Assembly: GCF_000787835.1 (NCBI RefSeq)
Contig: NZ_BBPP01000047.1
Coordinates: forward strand, 1-59,576
DNA from: Streptacidiphilus melanogenes
Lineage (GTDB): Bacteria > Actinomycetota > Actinomycetes > Streptomycetales > Streptomycetaceae
Length of the DNA stretch: 59,576 nucleotides
Direction of reading: 5' to 3'
Shown here: positions 24,616 through 32,664 of the stretch, piece by piece
Position numbering within the stretch: the stretch's first letter is position 1
Layout of the letters: every line of letters starts with the position of its first letter
Made by a program: the position numbers and the translations under genes
The notes under the pieces: model-generated
Database searches by the model: none
What the model saw: the letters and a program-made list of their open reading frames with translations, nothing else
Told to the model about the DNA's origin: nothing

Positions 24616-25833
24616 TCAGCTCCCGGGGTGGGCCTTTGCGGCGAGGGTGGTGTCGATCCAGTCGAAGGTGATCTGGTTGAAGCGGGACATGGCGCCCATG
24701 TGGCAGTGCTCGCCGGCGCCTTCGGCCTCGGGGAGGGTGATCAGGGTGTGGGGGCAGGTCAGGGCGGCCTGGACGCGGTGGGGCTGGCCGCGGAAGAACT
24801 GGTCGTTCTCGGCGTCCAGGATGAGGGTGGGGCAGGCGATGAGCTGGGCGACGCCCTCGAGGGTGTACTCGGCCGTTCGGCGGATGTAGTCCGCGGGCGA
24901 GGTGGCGCCGAATGTCCACACCCCGTTGCGCAGGGCCCACCGGAGTTGGGTGTTGCCCTTCATGAGCATGCTCGCGACGGGGTTGGCGAGGTCGTCGTGT
25001 CCGGTCTCGACCCACTCGGCAAGGAACGGCGGCATCATCCGGGTGTGCGCGTCGTGGTAGTCGTAGAGGCCGTCGTCCAGCACCAGTGCGGCGAGGCGGT
25101 GCTCGAACGCGGCGGCGCGGGCGGTGAGGTAGCCACCGAGGCTGTAGCCCATCAGGACGAGCCGGTCGGGGTCGATCTGGGGGCGCGTCAGCGCGTAGTC
25201 GACGACCGGGGTGACCACGGCCTCCCAGTCCGGACGGAAAACCAGGTGCTGTTCGCGCAGCGCTGCCCCCTGGCCGGGGCCGTCGTAGGCGAGCACGTTG
25301 TAGCCGCGGCGCAGCGCGGCCGCCCCGACGACGAAGTACGCCTCCTCCAGGGTGGAGTCGAAACCGCTGGTGAAGATGACGGTGGGGCGGGGGGTGTCCG
25401 AGTCGTCGACGAGGAAGAGGTAGCCGGGCAGGGTGCCGTCCTCGTACGGGATGCGGACGGCTTCGACCGGGGTGTCCATCAGGGACGCGGCGGTCGCGAA
25501 CGTCTCGCGCGAGAGGGCGGACAGACGCTTGACCTCGGGGTCGCCTGCGGGGTCGTCGCGGCGGTAGAACTCGGCGGTGCGGTAGTAGCTCGAGGCGCGC
25601 AGCAGGGCCTCGCGAGCGCTCACCCGGTGTCCGCCTGCCAGGGCGCGGGAGCCGATCGCGTGGACGCGCTCGGCGGTGCTGCTCCACTCGCGCAGCCAGG
25701 CGTCCTCGTCCCCTTCGGCGATGTTGCGGGCGGTGGCCACGACCTCACCCAGGTCCGCGCCACCGTAGTTGGCGAACCCGGCCGCGCGCAGGGTCTCGAA
25801 GGAGAACGACTCGTCCTCGAACAGGAACCGCAT
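24616..25833 (-). CDS. Alpha/beta hydrolase (dienelactone/acyl-peptidase type)
   Basis: The 405-residue protein has an all-helical N-terminal cap of about 130 residues (RVSAREALLRASSYYRTAEF) and then the hydrolase fold: PRPTVIFTSGFDSTLEEAY (oxyanion region), YNVLAYDGPGQGAALREQHL, nucleophile elbow LMGYSLGGYLTAR (Ser), CPTLILDAENDQFFRG (Asp) and EGAGEHCHMGAMSRF (His). This two-domain form resembles 2,6-dihydroxypseudooxynicotine hydrolase-like enzymes that cleave C-C or ester bonds. The substrate is unknown. ATG 25833 was chosen over 25845 because GGGGTG lies at a better distance. It is divergent from the TetR gene and almost surely its target. Confidence 0.85.
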   Translation of the reverse strand: MRFLFEDESFSFETLRAAGFANYGGADLGEVVATARNIAEGDEDAWLREWSSTAERVHAIGSRALAGGHRVSAREALLRASSYYRTAEFYRRDDPAGDPEVKRLSALSRETFATAASLMDTPVEAVRIPYEDGTLPGYLFLVDDSDTPRPTVIFTSGFDSTLEEAYFVVGAAALRRGYNVLAYDGPGQGAALREQHLVFRPDWEAVVTPVVDYALTRPQIDPDRLVLMGYSLGGYLTARAAAFEHRLAALVLDDGLYDYHDAHTRMMPPFLAEWVETGHDDLANPVASMLMKGNTQLRWALRNGVWTFGATSPADYIRRTAEYTLEGVAQLIACPTLILDAENDQFFRGQPHRVQAALTCPHTLITLPEAEGAGEHCHMGAMSRFNQITFDWIDTTLAAKAHPGS

Positions 25834-25865
25834 GATGCACCCCAAACTCTGAAATCAACCTTTAG

Positions 25866-25941
25866 CGAGACGGAACGCACCCGTCTCGTCTACTGGAAGA
25901 CGGTAGTCTTCATCTAGTCGAGACGCAACCGTTCCGTCTCG
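25866..25941. promoter_or_regulatory. Paired palindromic operators in the hydrolase/TetR intergenic region
   Basis: CGAGACGG-N7-CCGTCTCG (25866-25888) and CGAGACG-N8-CCGTCTCG (25919-25941) are two copies of one palindrome whose centres are 53 bases apart. A third inverted repeat, GAAGAC-GGTA-GTCTTC (25896-25911), lies between them. Each outer copy sits next to one of the divergent start codons. This is a textbook arrangement for a TetR repressor that controls both its own gene and the neighbour. Confidence 0.8.
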
Positions 25942-25956
25942 TGGTAGTTTTCCGGT

Positions 25957-26571
25957 ATGCCCAGCTCACCCGCACAAGCCCGCGACCCCCAGCGCCGCCC
26001 CCTGGGGGGCCCCGTCCTGCAGGACTCCGTCACCGAGGCGATCGCAGCCGCCTTCTTCGAAGAACTGGCCGGGGCCGGCTACGCGCGGCTCTCCCTGGAA
26101 ACGGTCGCCAAGCGGGCCGGCGCGGGCAAGGCCGCGATCTACCGCCGTTGGCCCTCCAAGCTCGACATGACCGTCGCCCTGGCCACCGCGGTCGCCGTGG
26201 ACGCGCCCGTACCGCCCGACACGGGAACCCTGCGGGGCGACGTCCTCGCGTTCCTCACCGGCGTCGCGGACGCGCTGCGCAACCCGCTGGCCTCCAAGAT
26301 CATCCCCGACCTGCTCGCCGAGAGCGCCCGCAACCCAGAACTGCAGCAGGCCCTGTTCACCGCCGTCCGCGACACCCGCCGCAGCAAAGCCACCCGCATG
26401 CTCGAACAGGCCGTCGAGCGCGGCGAACTGCCCGCCGACACCGACCTCGAGCTCGCCCTCGACCTCCTCGCGGGGCCCCTCTACTGGCGCCTCGCCGTCC
26501 TCCACGCGCCCACCGCCCCCGACTACCTCCACCGCCTCACCGACAAGCTCCTGGCCGCCATCGCCGCCTGA
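25957..26571 (+). CDS. TetR-family repressor
   Basis: The 204-residue protein has the TetR helix-turn-helix at about residues 25-70 (QDSVTEAIAAAFFEELAGAG, then LSLETVAKRAGAGKAAIYRR and WPSKLDMTVALAT). It is followed by a helical ligand domain (LLAESARNPELQQALFTAVR, LALDLLAGPLYWRLAVLH), as in the AcrR/EthR-like subgroup with a C-terminal TetR domain. It likely represses the divergent hydrolase and itself through the palindromes at 25866-25941. The inducer is probably the hydrolase substrate. Confidence 0.9.
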   Translation: MPSSPAQARDPQRRPLGGPVLQDSVTEAIAAAFFEELAGAGYARLSLETVAKRAGAGKAAIYRRWPSKLDMTVALATAVAVDAPVPPDTGTLRGDVLAFLTGVADALRNPLASKIIPDLLAESARNPELQQALFTAVRDTRRSKATRMLEQAVERGELPADTDLELALDLLAGPLYWRLAVLHAPTAPDYLHRLTDKLLAAIAA

Positions 26572-26712
26572 TGCCGCCGGCCGGACCGCCCGGCGGCGCT
26601 GTCCTCGGGCTCGCTTCGGATGCCGGGGGGCAGCTGCGGCCCTCGGCCTGCCGGCGCTGCCGGGCGGATGGCGGGCGACCGTGGGGCCTGAGGGTGCGCC
26701 ACATGCCCGAAG

Positions 26713-27190
26713 TCAGCCGGACAGGCTCTCGGCGGCGGTGGTTTCCGGGCCGTTCGCACTGCCGGCGAGCCACTGCTGCCAGGTCAGGTCGAACGAGGCG
26801 TATCCGTTGTCGGCCTGCGCCTTGCCGCGCGGTGAGCCGGTGATGGTGACCGGGTCCCCGACGTGGACGTAGTTGTAGAACCAGGTCGCGTCGGCAAGCG
26901 ACAGATGGACGCAGCCGTGCGAGCCGACGCTGTGGCCCGGGTGCTTGTCGCCGTCGGAGTAGTGGACGTACGTGCCGGACCCGGTCAGGTGGACATCCCA
27001 GGGCAGGGTCGTGTCGTAGAAGTTGGGGTTGCCCGGGTCGCAGGTGATGTGGACGCTGCAGGAGGTCATGTGCACCTCGGGCTGCTTGTCCATCACGGCC
27101 ATCGTGCCGTCCTAGGACGGGAACGAGGGGCTGCCCGCGTCGATGGGCATGGTCTTGACGACCGTGCCGTACCTGCTCCCACTCAAGATC
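26713..27190 (-). pseudogene. L,D-transpeptidase with an in-frame amber codon
   Basis: The C-terminal catalytic domain is clear: NPNFYDTTLPWDVHLTGSGT, VHYSDGDKHPGHSVGSHGCV and HLSLADATWFYNYVHVGDPV, with the YkuD-type His and Cys in SHGCVHL. Upstream the same frame continues (RYGTVVKTMPIDAGSPSFPS) but is cut by TAG at 27112-27114, where relatives have Trp (SWDGTMAV). Beyond about 27190 the N-terminal part is missing. L,D-transpeptidases make 3-3 crosslinks in peptidoglycan. This copy has both a nonsense codon and a 5' truncation. The downstream ATG at 27102 could still give a 129-residue catalytic piece. Confidence 0.8.
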
Positions 27191-27216
27191 ATTTCGATTG
27201 GACAAGACACGTCTAC

Positions 27217-28554
27217 TCAGCTCGCCGGGCGGACGCGCGCTGCGTTCGTGGCGGCGCGCGTCCGCGCGGGGCTGCTACCAGCGCAGCGCGAGGCGCGCGG
27301 TGGCCTGCCAGTAGGTGGTGCGGACGGACTCGTCCACCCGCACTCCTGCCCTGGGCAGGGCGACGGGCGCGGCCGGGCCGACCGAACCACGCTGGGCGGC
27401 ACCGGGGAAGTACACCTCCAGGAAGTGCACGGTGTGGCTGTGCCGGGCTCCGCCGCTCGTGGTGTGGACCAGCGCGTAGGCGGACTGGCCGGGGGCGAGG
27501 GCGACCACGGCCTGCGGGACGCTGCCGGGGATGTCGGCCGGCCCGGCCTGGGCGTCACCGAAGCGCGGGTACGGGTAGCCGTAGGCATAAGCCTGCCGAT
27601 GTTGGTGGCCGTCAGCAGCAGGCGCTGCCCCGGCTCGGTCTTGGCCGTGACCTTCGTGTTGCCACCGGTGCAGGTGACCGGCGTGGCGGCCAGCCTCGCT
27701 GCGTGCGAAGCGACAGTGGCGGCGTCGGACGGCGCGGCCAGGGCGATCGCGGCACCGAGGGCGTGAGGTCCGTTGCCCAGGTACCAGGTGGAGCCCTCGG
27801 TGCCGTGGCCGACCCGCAGGCGGCGCAGCCATCCGCCGGGCTTGAGAACCGTCTCGTAGGCGTTGTGCAGGGTCTGCCGGGATATTCCGGCCTCCTCGGC
27901 GGTCTGCCGCTCGCTGGCGGCGTGGAGGCGGCCGCCGGCGGTCTCGGCGAAGTTGAGGTGGGCCCGCAGCACGCGCAGTGCGGTGCGGCCGCGCTCGCCG
28001 CGCCACGGAGTGGTCTCGATCCGCTCCCGCAGAGCGGCAAGGTCCTCGTGCGCGCCGTGACGGGAGCCGACGCCCACGGTGGCGGCGACCTCCGCGCTGG
28101 CGCTGGCCCAGACCCGCTCGATGTAGGCGCGGGCGCGGGCCTGACCGGAGCGCAGCTCGATGATCTGGGCGTGCCTGCCGCCCTCGTGGTCCGGGTGCAG
28201 CAGCAGCCGGGTCAGCTGATCTGCATTGCCGCCGGCGCGGGCCACGTGGCAGGCGATGGCCGCGGTGATCCGGTGGCCGTGCTCCGCAACGCCCTGACGG
28301 TCCTCACGGCGGACCAGGGCGCCCCTGGAGTTCCGCCTCGTGTAGCTGCCGGTCGCGTAGCGGCCGGTGAGGTCCCCCAACAGGATCAGGTCGACCGCAG
28401 CGGCGGGGAGCCGGTCGAAGCCGAGCAGGGTGGGGTGACTGCCTCTGATTGCCTCTGACTGCCTCGAAGTTGGCAGAGCGGTCGTGGTCGAGGCGAGTGC
28501 TGGAGGGGCGCCGTGTGGCATTCTGGTGACGTCTCGCAAGGACGGGAACACCAC
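27217..28554 (-). CDS. Rep-like/primase-type protein fused to a DUF4232 start
   Basis: The first 280 or so residues resemble streptomycete replication-type proteins: FDRLPAAAVDLILLGDLTGR, DRQGVAEHGHRITAAIACHV, QARARAYIERVWASASAEVA, and a winged-helix segment RQTAEEAGISRQTLHNAYET with WLRRLRVGHGTEGSTWYLG. The frame then passes without a stop into VTCTGGNTKVTAKTEPGQRL, the beginning of a DUF4232-type secreted domain. After a frameshift near 27595 it continues as Arg/Pro-rich noise. The start is uncertain, because iterons at 28437-28466 lie inside the first 40 codons. A start nearer 28430 is possible. I infer a truncated Rep-like gene joined to a foreign fragment by deletion. Confidence 0.5.
   Translation of the reverse strand: MVFPSLRDVTRMPHGAPPALASTTTALPTSRQSEAIRGSHPTLLGFDRLPAAAVDLILLGDLTGRYATGSYTRRNSRGALVRREDRQGVAEHGHRITAAIACHVARAGGNADQLTRLLLHPDHEGGRHAQIIELRSGQARARAYIERVWASASAEVAATVGVGSRHGAHEDLAALRERIETTPWRGERGRTALRVLRAHLNFAETAGGRLHAASERQTAEEAGISRQTLHNAYETVLKPGGWLRRLRVGHGTEGSTWYLGNGPHALGAAIALAAPSDAATVASHAARLAATPVTCTGGNTKVTAKTEPGQRLLLTATNIGRLMPTATRTRASVTPRPGRPTSPAASRRPWSPSPPASPPTRWSTPRAAEPGTATPCTSWRCTSPVPPSVVRSARPRPSPCPGQECGWTSPSAPPTGRPPRASRCAGSSPARTRAATNAARVRPAS
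27275..27710 (-). pseudogene. DUF4232-type secreted protein, N-terminus lost and frameshifted
   Basis: After the shared piece CTGGNTKVTAKTEPG the family sequence continues in a second frame: QAYAYGYPYPRFGDAQAGPA, PQAVVALAPGQSAYALVHTT, RHSHTVHFLEVYFPGAAQRG and RVDESVRTTYWQATARLALR, ending at 27275. DUF4232 proteins are exported, disulfide-linked beta-sheet proteins of unknown function. The signal peptide is replaced by the Rep-like sequence, and a small deletion near 27595 removed the second Cys segment. It is not functional. Confidence 0.75.
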
Positions 28555-28583
28555 CGCAGCCGGTCAAAGCACCGGTGGTGTTC
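28546..28583. other. Perfect 11-bp hairpin between iteron clusters
   Basis: GAACACCACCG (28546-28556) pairs exactly with CGGTGGTGTTC (28573-28583) around a 16-base loop. It lies between the first and second iteron clusters and could be part of the origin or a small antisense RNA. It is not followed by T residues. Confidence 0.45.
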
Positions 28584-28611
28584 GGGACCGACCTCCGATC
28601 GGTGCCAGCGA

Positions 28612-28642
28612 AGCCTCCAGGACGGTCATCCTGGGGGCTTTC
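28612..28642 (+). terminator. Hairpin terminator
   Basis: AGCCTCCAGGA (28612-28622) and TCCTGGGGGCT (28629-28639) form a stem with two wobble or mismatched pairs and a 6-base loop, followed by TTCGTATTG. It reads in the plus direction, away from the Rep-like gene, and together with 28546-28583 could belong to a short counter-transcript. Confidence 0.5.
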
Positions 28643-29127
28643 GTATTGCCCTGGCACTGCTCGAAGGCAGACATCACTCTCGCGGCGGGGCAGGAAGCCG
28701 CCAGCGGCGAGCCAGAGTGACTGCCTCTGACCGCCTCCGGCTGCCTCCAAAACGACCGGGTCGAATCGGGGTCGAATCAGAGTGATTGGCTCTGACTGCC
28801 TCTGATTGCCTTCGACTGCCTCTGACTGCCTCCTACAGCAGGTCAGAGCGGGTTTGATCCACATCAGCCCAGGTCAGAGCGGTGGGGCAGAAAAACCCGG
28901 CGTACAGGCCGACTCGTCCGCCGCTCACGTTTATGCAGGTCAGCACCGATATCCCGGAAATCCCATAACTCTACGCTTAGGCCCCGTTACACGACCGCGC
29001 CCCGTTCGTCCGGGTCATCGCCCAGGCGCGCCAAGGCCCGCGCAGTCGGAGAACGCCCTGATCAGGAAGTCAAGGGATGGGGCCGAAGGCCAGACGGGGC
29101 TGGCGTTGAGCTTCTGCTTTACGGTCC

Positions 29128-30369
29128 TCACGAGTTCTGTCCACTTCGTCCGCTGCGGTCGGCGGGGGCCGGTGTGCGTAGGGCCTGTGTCACGGCCCAG
29201 ACGACCGAGACGGCGGGGACGGCGAGGACCGCACCGATGATGCCGAGCGCGATCGCTCCGGCGATCACCGAGACCGCGACGACGACGGGATGCAACCGCA
29301 CGGCCCAGCTCATGATCAGCGGCTGGAGCAGGTGCCCCTCGATCTCCCCGATCACCACGATCAGGCCCAGGACGATGACGGCGGTGATGGGGCCTCGGGT
29401 GGCCAGCGCCACCGCGCTCGCGACGGCGAGGGCGACGGGTGAGCCGATGAGCGGCACGAACGCGGCCACGAACTCCAGCATCGCCAAAGGGGCGGCCAGG
29501 GGAACCCGAAGCACGAACAGGGCGACGCCGACCAGGACGGCGTTGATGGCCGCGACCAGGATGATGCCGCGGATGTAGCCGGACAAGGTATGCCATGCGG
29601 CCAGTCCCCCGCGCTGCCAGCCGTCGCGCCGGCCGGGAGGGAGCTGTTCTCGGCAGAAGTCCCACATCCGCTCTCCGGAGTAGACGAAGAACACCGAGCA
29701 GAACAGACCGAGCGCGGCGACGGTGAGGATCTCCACGGCCTGAGTGGCGCCGCTGACAGCGCTCTGCAACAGGGTGGAGCGGTGAGCGGAGATGAAGGCG
29801 GTGACTTTCTGCTGCAGGCCGGTCAACGCACGAGGCCGCACATGGAACGGTGCGCCTTCAAGCCAGCGCTCGACGCGGCCGATGCCGGTGTCGAACTGCG
29901 CCGCCACCCTCGGGGCCTCGTGCGCGACCAGCAAACCGGTCGCCGAGAGCACAGCGGCGATGAACAGCACGGCGAGCACATAGGCGCACGCCACGGCCAG
30001 CGCGCGGGGCATCACCCGACTCATCCGGTCAGCCAGCGGCCTCAGCAGCGCGGCAACCACCAGGCCCAGGAAAACGGCGATCACGACCGGCTGGAACCTG
30101 GCCAGCAGCATGAACGCCACATAAACCACCACCCCCAGCACCAGCACTCGCCACGCCCACCCGGCGGCGGTCTGCAAGAACGCCGGCACCCCGGGGCTGG
30201 GACGCCGGGCGTGCGCTGCACCGTGGTCGGCGGCCGGTGACCGACCACCGGCCGCCGAGCCGGCTTGGGCCCGCCCGGCGTCCCGCGCCCAGCGCGGGAC
30301 GCCGACGCACGACGGCTGGCCATCTCCGGCCTCCGCCCCGGCAACTGCAGCCACCGGCCCATCCGCCAT
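29128..30369 (-). CDS. AI-2E family transporter-like membrane protein
   Basis: The 413-residue protein has a hydrophilic N-terminal extension of about 65 residues and then the family layout of eight membrane segments: WRVLVLGVVVYVAFMLLARF, VVIAVFLGLVVAALLRPLAD, ALAVACAYVLAVLFIAAVLS, VSGATQAVEILTVAALGLFC, GYIRGIILVAAINAVLVGVA, MLEFVAAFVPLIGSPVALA, ITAVIVLGLIVVIGEIEGHL and VVVAVSVIAGAIALGIIGAV. The GEIEGHLLQPLIMSW motif is diagnostic. Members include TqsA and sodium-proton antiporters, so the substrate is uncertain. The N-terminus may be shorter than annotated. Confidence 0.88.
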   Translation of the reverse strand: MADGPVAAVAGAEAGDGQPSCVGVPRWARDAGRAQAGSAAGGRSPAADHGAAHARRPSPGVPAFLQTAAGWAWRVLVLGVVVYVAFMLLARFQPVVIAVFLGLVVAALLRPLADRMSRVMPRALAVACAYVLAVLFIAAVLSATGLLVAHEAPRVAAQFDTGIGRVERWLEGAPFHVRPRALTGLQQKVTAFISAHRSTLLQSAVSGATQAVEILTVAALGLFCSVFFVYSGERMWDFCREQLPPGRRDGWQRGGLAAWHTLSGYIRGIILVAAINAVLVGVALFVLRVPLAAPLAMLEFVAAFVPLIGSPVALAVASAVALATRGPITAVIVLGLIVVIGEIEGHLLQPLIMSWAVRLHPVVVAVSVIAGAIALGIIGAVLAVPAVSVVWAVTQALRTPAPADRSGRSGQNS

Positions 30370-30555
30370 CTCCCTCCTCCGCCCCGTAACGCCACTGCCC
30401 TCAATCGCCGCGCCGAGACCCCGGGGTTACGTGGCGATGACTCGGGCCGCCGGCACGGTGCACCGGTCACATAAGCGGGCAGGCCCAACGGCCACAGGAC
30501 TGCCCGCGATTCGGGTCCCGGTCCCGCTTCGTCGGCGGCTGCGAGCGGTCAAGGC

Positions 30556-32193
30556 TCACAAGGGCCCGTGGTCCGGCTCCCCGAGCAGGTGTCGTTGGAG
30601 AGCGGACAGGGCGACGGCCGCCGGCCGCCGGGTCGCCGTTTGGGAGCGGAGGGCCGCTCGGGCGGCGTTCGCTCCGCAGGCCCCGTGCACTCCTCCCCCG
30701 GGGTGGGCAGACGAGGATGCCAGGTACAGGCCCCGGATCGGGGTTTCCGGTCGGCCGGTCGATGTGGTGGGGCGGAAGATCAACTGCTGGTGGAGGTTGG
30801 TGGTACCGCCGTTGATGGCGCCGCCGACCAGGTTGCAGTTGAGCCGTTCCAGGGTGTGCGGGGAGAGGACGCGACGGTGTTGGATGCGGGCCCGGAAGCC
30901 GGGGGCGAAGCGTTCGACCTGCTCCTCCATGCGGTCGGCCATCGCCTCTTCCTCTGCCCGGTCCCAGCGGCCGGTGAGCTGGTCGGGGCCGAGGTCTTCT
31001 GTCACCTGTTGCGGGACGTGGGTGTACATCCAGGCGGATTCGGTGCCCCGCGGGGAGCGGGTCGGGTCGGCGGTGGTCATCTGGCCGAGCAGGCCGAAGG
31101 GTCGCGCCGGGATGCGTCCGGTGGCGGTCTGCAGGGCGTAGTCGCTGAGCTCATTGAGGTCGGCTCCCACGTGCACGGTGCCGGCCGTTGCCGCCTCGGG
31201 TGCTTTCCAGGGGATGGGCCCGGACAGTGCCCAGTCGACCTTGATGGTGGACAGGTCCCAGTGGAAGCGGCGCATCGCGCGCCGCATGCCGTCGGGGAGG
31301 TACTGCCAGTCGATCAGGCCGCCGTACAGGGCGGTGGCCGGGATGGCCGCGAGGACGGCGTGCCGGACGGCCAGTTCTCCCTGGTCGGTGCGTACGGCGA
31401 CGGCCCGGCCGCTGCGTACGACGATCTCGCGGGCCTGCGTGCGGCAGTGGATTGTGCCACCCCTGTCGTGCAGTCGTCGCACCAGGGCTGTGGTCAGGGA
31501 GCTTGAGCCGCCTTCGGGCACGGGCCAGCCGTGCTGCTGGCCGAGCATCGCCATCAGCCATCCGAAAGCGGCACTGCCGGGGGCGTCGGGCAGCAGGTCG
31601 GCGTGCAGGGCGCAGCCGGCCAGGAGCAAACCCGGCCCTGGTTCCTCGAAGTCCTGTTCTTGGATGAGTCGGCGGACGGGGAGGGTGGCGAAGCGTGCCA
31701 TGCGCAGCCCATCCCTGGCCCCCAGGCGTGCTGCGAGGTGCGCGGCGGCGTGGACAGGGGGAAAGGGCGCGAACAGGGCGTTGACCAGCCACGGGTCCAG
31801 CCGCGTCCACAGGTCGGCCAGATCCTGCCACTTCTGCTGGTCAGCGGGGGTACACGCCCCGTCGATGCCCGTGGTGCCGTGCCCCGAGTCGCGGTGCAGG
31901 ACGGCGCAGGAGCCGTCGAGCATCGGGTGGGCCAGTACCGCGGCAGCGTGGCTCCAGGAGAGTCCGTGCCGTTCCAGTCCGAGGGCTTGGATGACCGGCG
32001 AGGCCACGGCCAAGGGGTAGAACGAGCTGAAGAGGTCGTGGGTGTAGGCGGGGTCCAGGCCGTGGTCGCTGCGGACGGCGCCGCCCGGGTGTTCGGCTCT
32101 CTCGAGGACGTCGACGGTCCAGCCGGCGTCCGCGAGGAGGTTGGCGGCGACCAAGCCGTTGGGTCCGGCTCCGATGACGACGGCGTCGCTCAT
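30556..32193 (-). CDS. FAD-dependent phytoene-desaturase-like oxidoreductase
   Basis: ATG 32193 starts a 545-residue protein with the dinucleotide fold VVIGAGPNGLVAANLLADAG and LERAEHPGGAVRSDHG. Typical CrtI-type later motifs follow: PVPEGGSSSLTTALVRRLHD, GGTIHCRTQAREIVVRSGRA and, near the end, IRGLYLASSSAHPGGGVHGA with CGANAARAAL. These enzymes oxidise or isomerise polyenes and other lipids, but many actinobacterial homologues have no known substrate. It overlaps the SRPBCC gene by 4 bases (ATGA) and is the last gene of the three-gene operon that starts at 33798. Confidence 0.88.
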   Translation of the reverse strand: MSDAVVIGAGPNGLVAANLLADAGWTVDVLERAEHPGGAVRSDHGLDPAYTHDLFSSFYPLAVASPVIQALGLERHGLSWSHAAAVLAHPMLDGSCAVLHRDSGHGTTGIDGACTPADQQKWQDLADLWTRLDPWLVNALFAPFPPVHAAAHLAARLGARDGLRMARFATLPVRRLIQEQDFEEPGPGLLLAGCALHADLLPDAPGSAAFGWLMAMLGQQHGWPVPEGGSSSLTTALVRRLHDRGGTIHCRTQAREIVVRSGRAVAVRTDQGELAVRHAVLAAIPATALYGGLIDWQYLPDGMRRAMRRFHWDLSTIKVDWALSGPIPWKAPEAATAGTVHVGADLNELSDYALQTATGRIPARPFGLLGQMTTADPTRSPRGTESAWMYTHVPQQVTEDLGPDQLTGRWDRAEEEAMADRMEEQVERFAPGFRARIQHRRVLSPHTLERLNCNLVGGAINGGTTNLHQQLIFRPTTSTGRPETPIRGLYLASSSAHPGGGVHGACGANAARAALRSQTATRRPAAVALSALQRHLLGEPDHGPL

Positions 32194-32639
32194 GGCTGTG
32201 CCTCTGTGCGTTCGTCGACGGTGGCGGCGAGGCGGGCGAGCATCTGCCGGTGCCGCAGGTGCAGGAGTGCGTCGGCGGGGGCCGTGTGCAGCTTGGCGCC
32301 GACGCCGCGCAGGGGGTGTTCGTCGACGACGACCACGCTGTGTTCCTCGCCCCATTCGATGATGCGGATCGCGATGCGGGCGCTGCCCAGGGGCCCGGCG
32401 AACGCTTCCAGTTCGAGCCGGCTGGGCGGCTCGCTGATGCGCACCACCGTGCGGCCGCGCAGATCCCAGGGACCGATGCGGACCAGGTAGCGCAGCGCAG
32501 CGCCCTGGTCGGGCCAGTCCCCTTGGGCGGCCTTCGTGTCGTGCGTGCCGGGCACCCAGCTCGCGTAGGCTTCGGGGTCGCTGAGGACGTCCCAGATCTG
32601 CTTCGGGGTTCCCGGGACGAGGACGTGTCGTACGGCCAT
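32190..32639 (-). CDS. SRPBCC-family (START-like) protein
   Basis: ATG 32639 begins a 149-residue protein with MAVRHVLVPGTPKQIWDVLS and DPEAYASWVPGTHDTKAAQG, the typical first helix and wall of the SRPBCC fold. It ends VVVVDEHPLRGVGAKLHTAP. Such proteins hold hydrophobic ligands in a deep pocket. Being coupled to an FAD desaturase-like enzyme, it may present or protect that enzyme's lipid substrate. The ligand is unknown. It lies 25 bases after the dehydrogenase stop. Confidence 0.85.
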   Translation of the reverse strand: MAVRHVLVPGTPKQIWDVLSDPEAYASWVPGTHDTKAAQGDWPDQGAALRYLVRIGPWDLRGRTVVRISEPPSRLELEAFAGPLGSARIAIRIIEWGEEHSVVVVDEHPLRGVGAKLHTAPADALLHLRHRQMLARLAATVDERTEAQP

Positions 32640-32664
32640 GGGATGTCTCCCTGAGACGTGGGTT

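Larger units (their letters stand above)
28437..28833. repeat. Eleven 10-bp iterons in three clusters, putative plasmid origin
   Basis: The unit GAYTGCCTCT is repeated in exact 10-base phase: three copies at 28437-28466, three at 28719-28748 and five at 28784-28833, with one or two mismatches in some. Ten-base phasing places all copies on one face of the helix. Directly repeated boxes next to a Rep-like gene are the usual form of an iteron-controlled plasmid origin. GGTCGAATC is also doubled at about 28769-28779. I infer a plasmid-derived origin, possibly no longer active given the damaged Rep-like gene. Confidence 0.6.

Noticed and set aside
24499-25917. Long plus-strand frame of 472 codons opposite the hydrolase gene
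   Set aside because: The minus strand holds a clear alpha/beta hydrolase with Ser/Asp/His motifs. The opposite frame is a GC-codon shadow without any family signature.
26863-28458. 531-codon plus-strand frame across the L,D-transpeptidase and Rep-like region
   Set aside because: It is antisense to recognisable sequence, has no ribosome site, and changes composition at the gene boundaries on the other strand.
28760-28785. GGTCGAATC doubled, considered as part of a tRNA or attachment site
   Set aside because: No tRNA structure and no integrase nearby. It is better seen as part of the iteron region.
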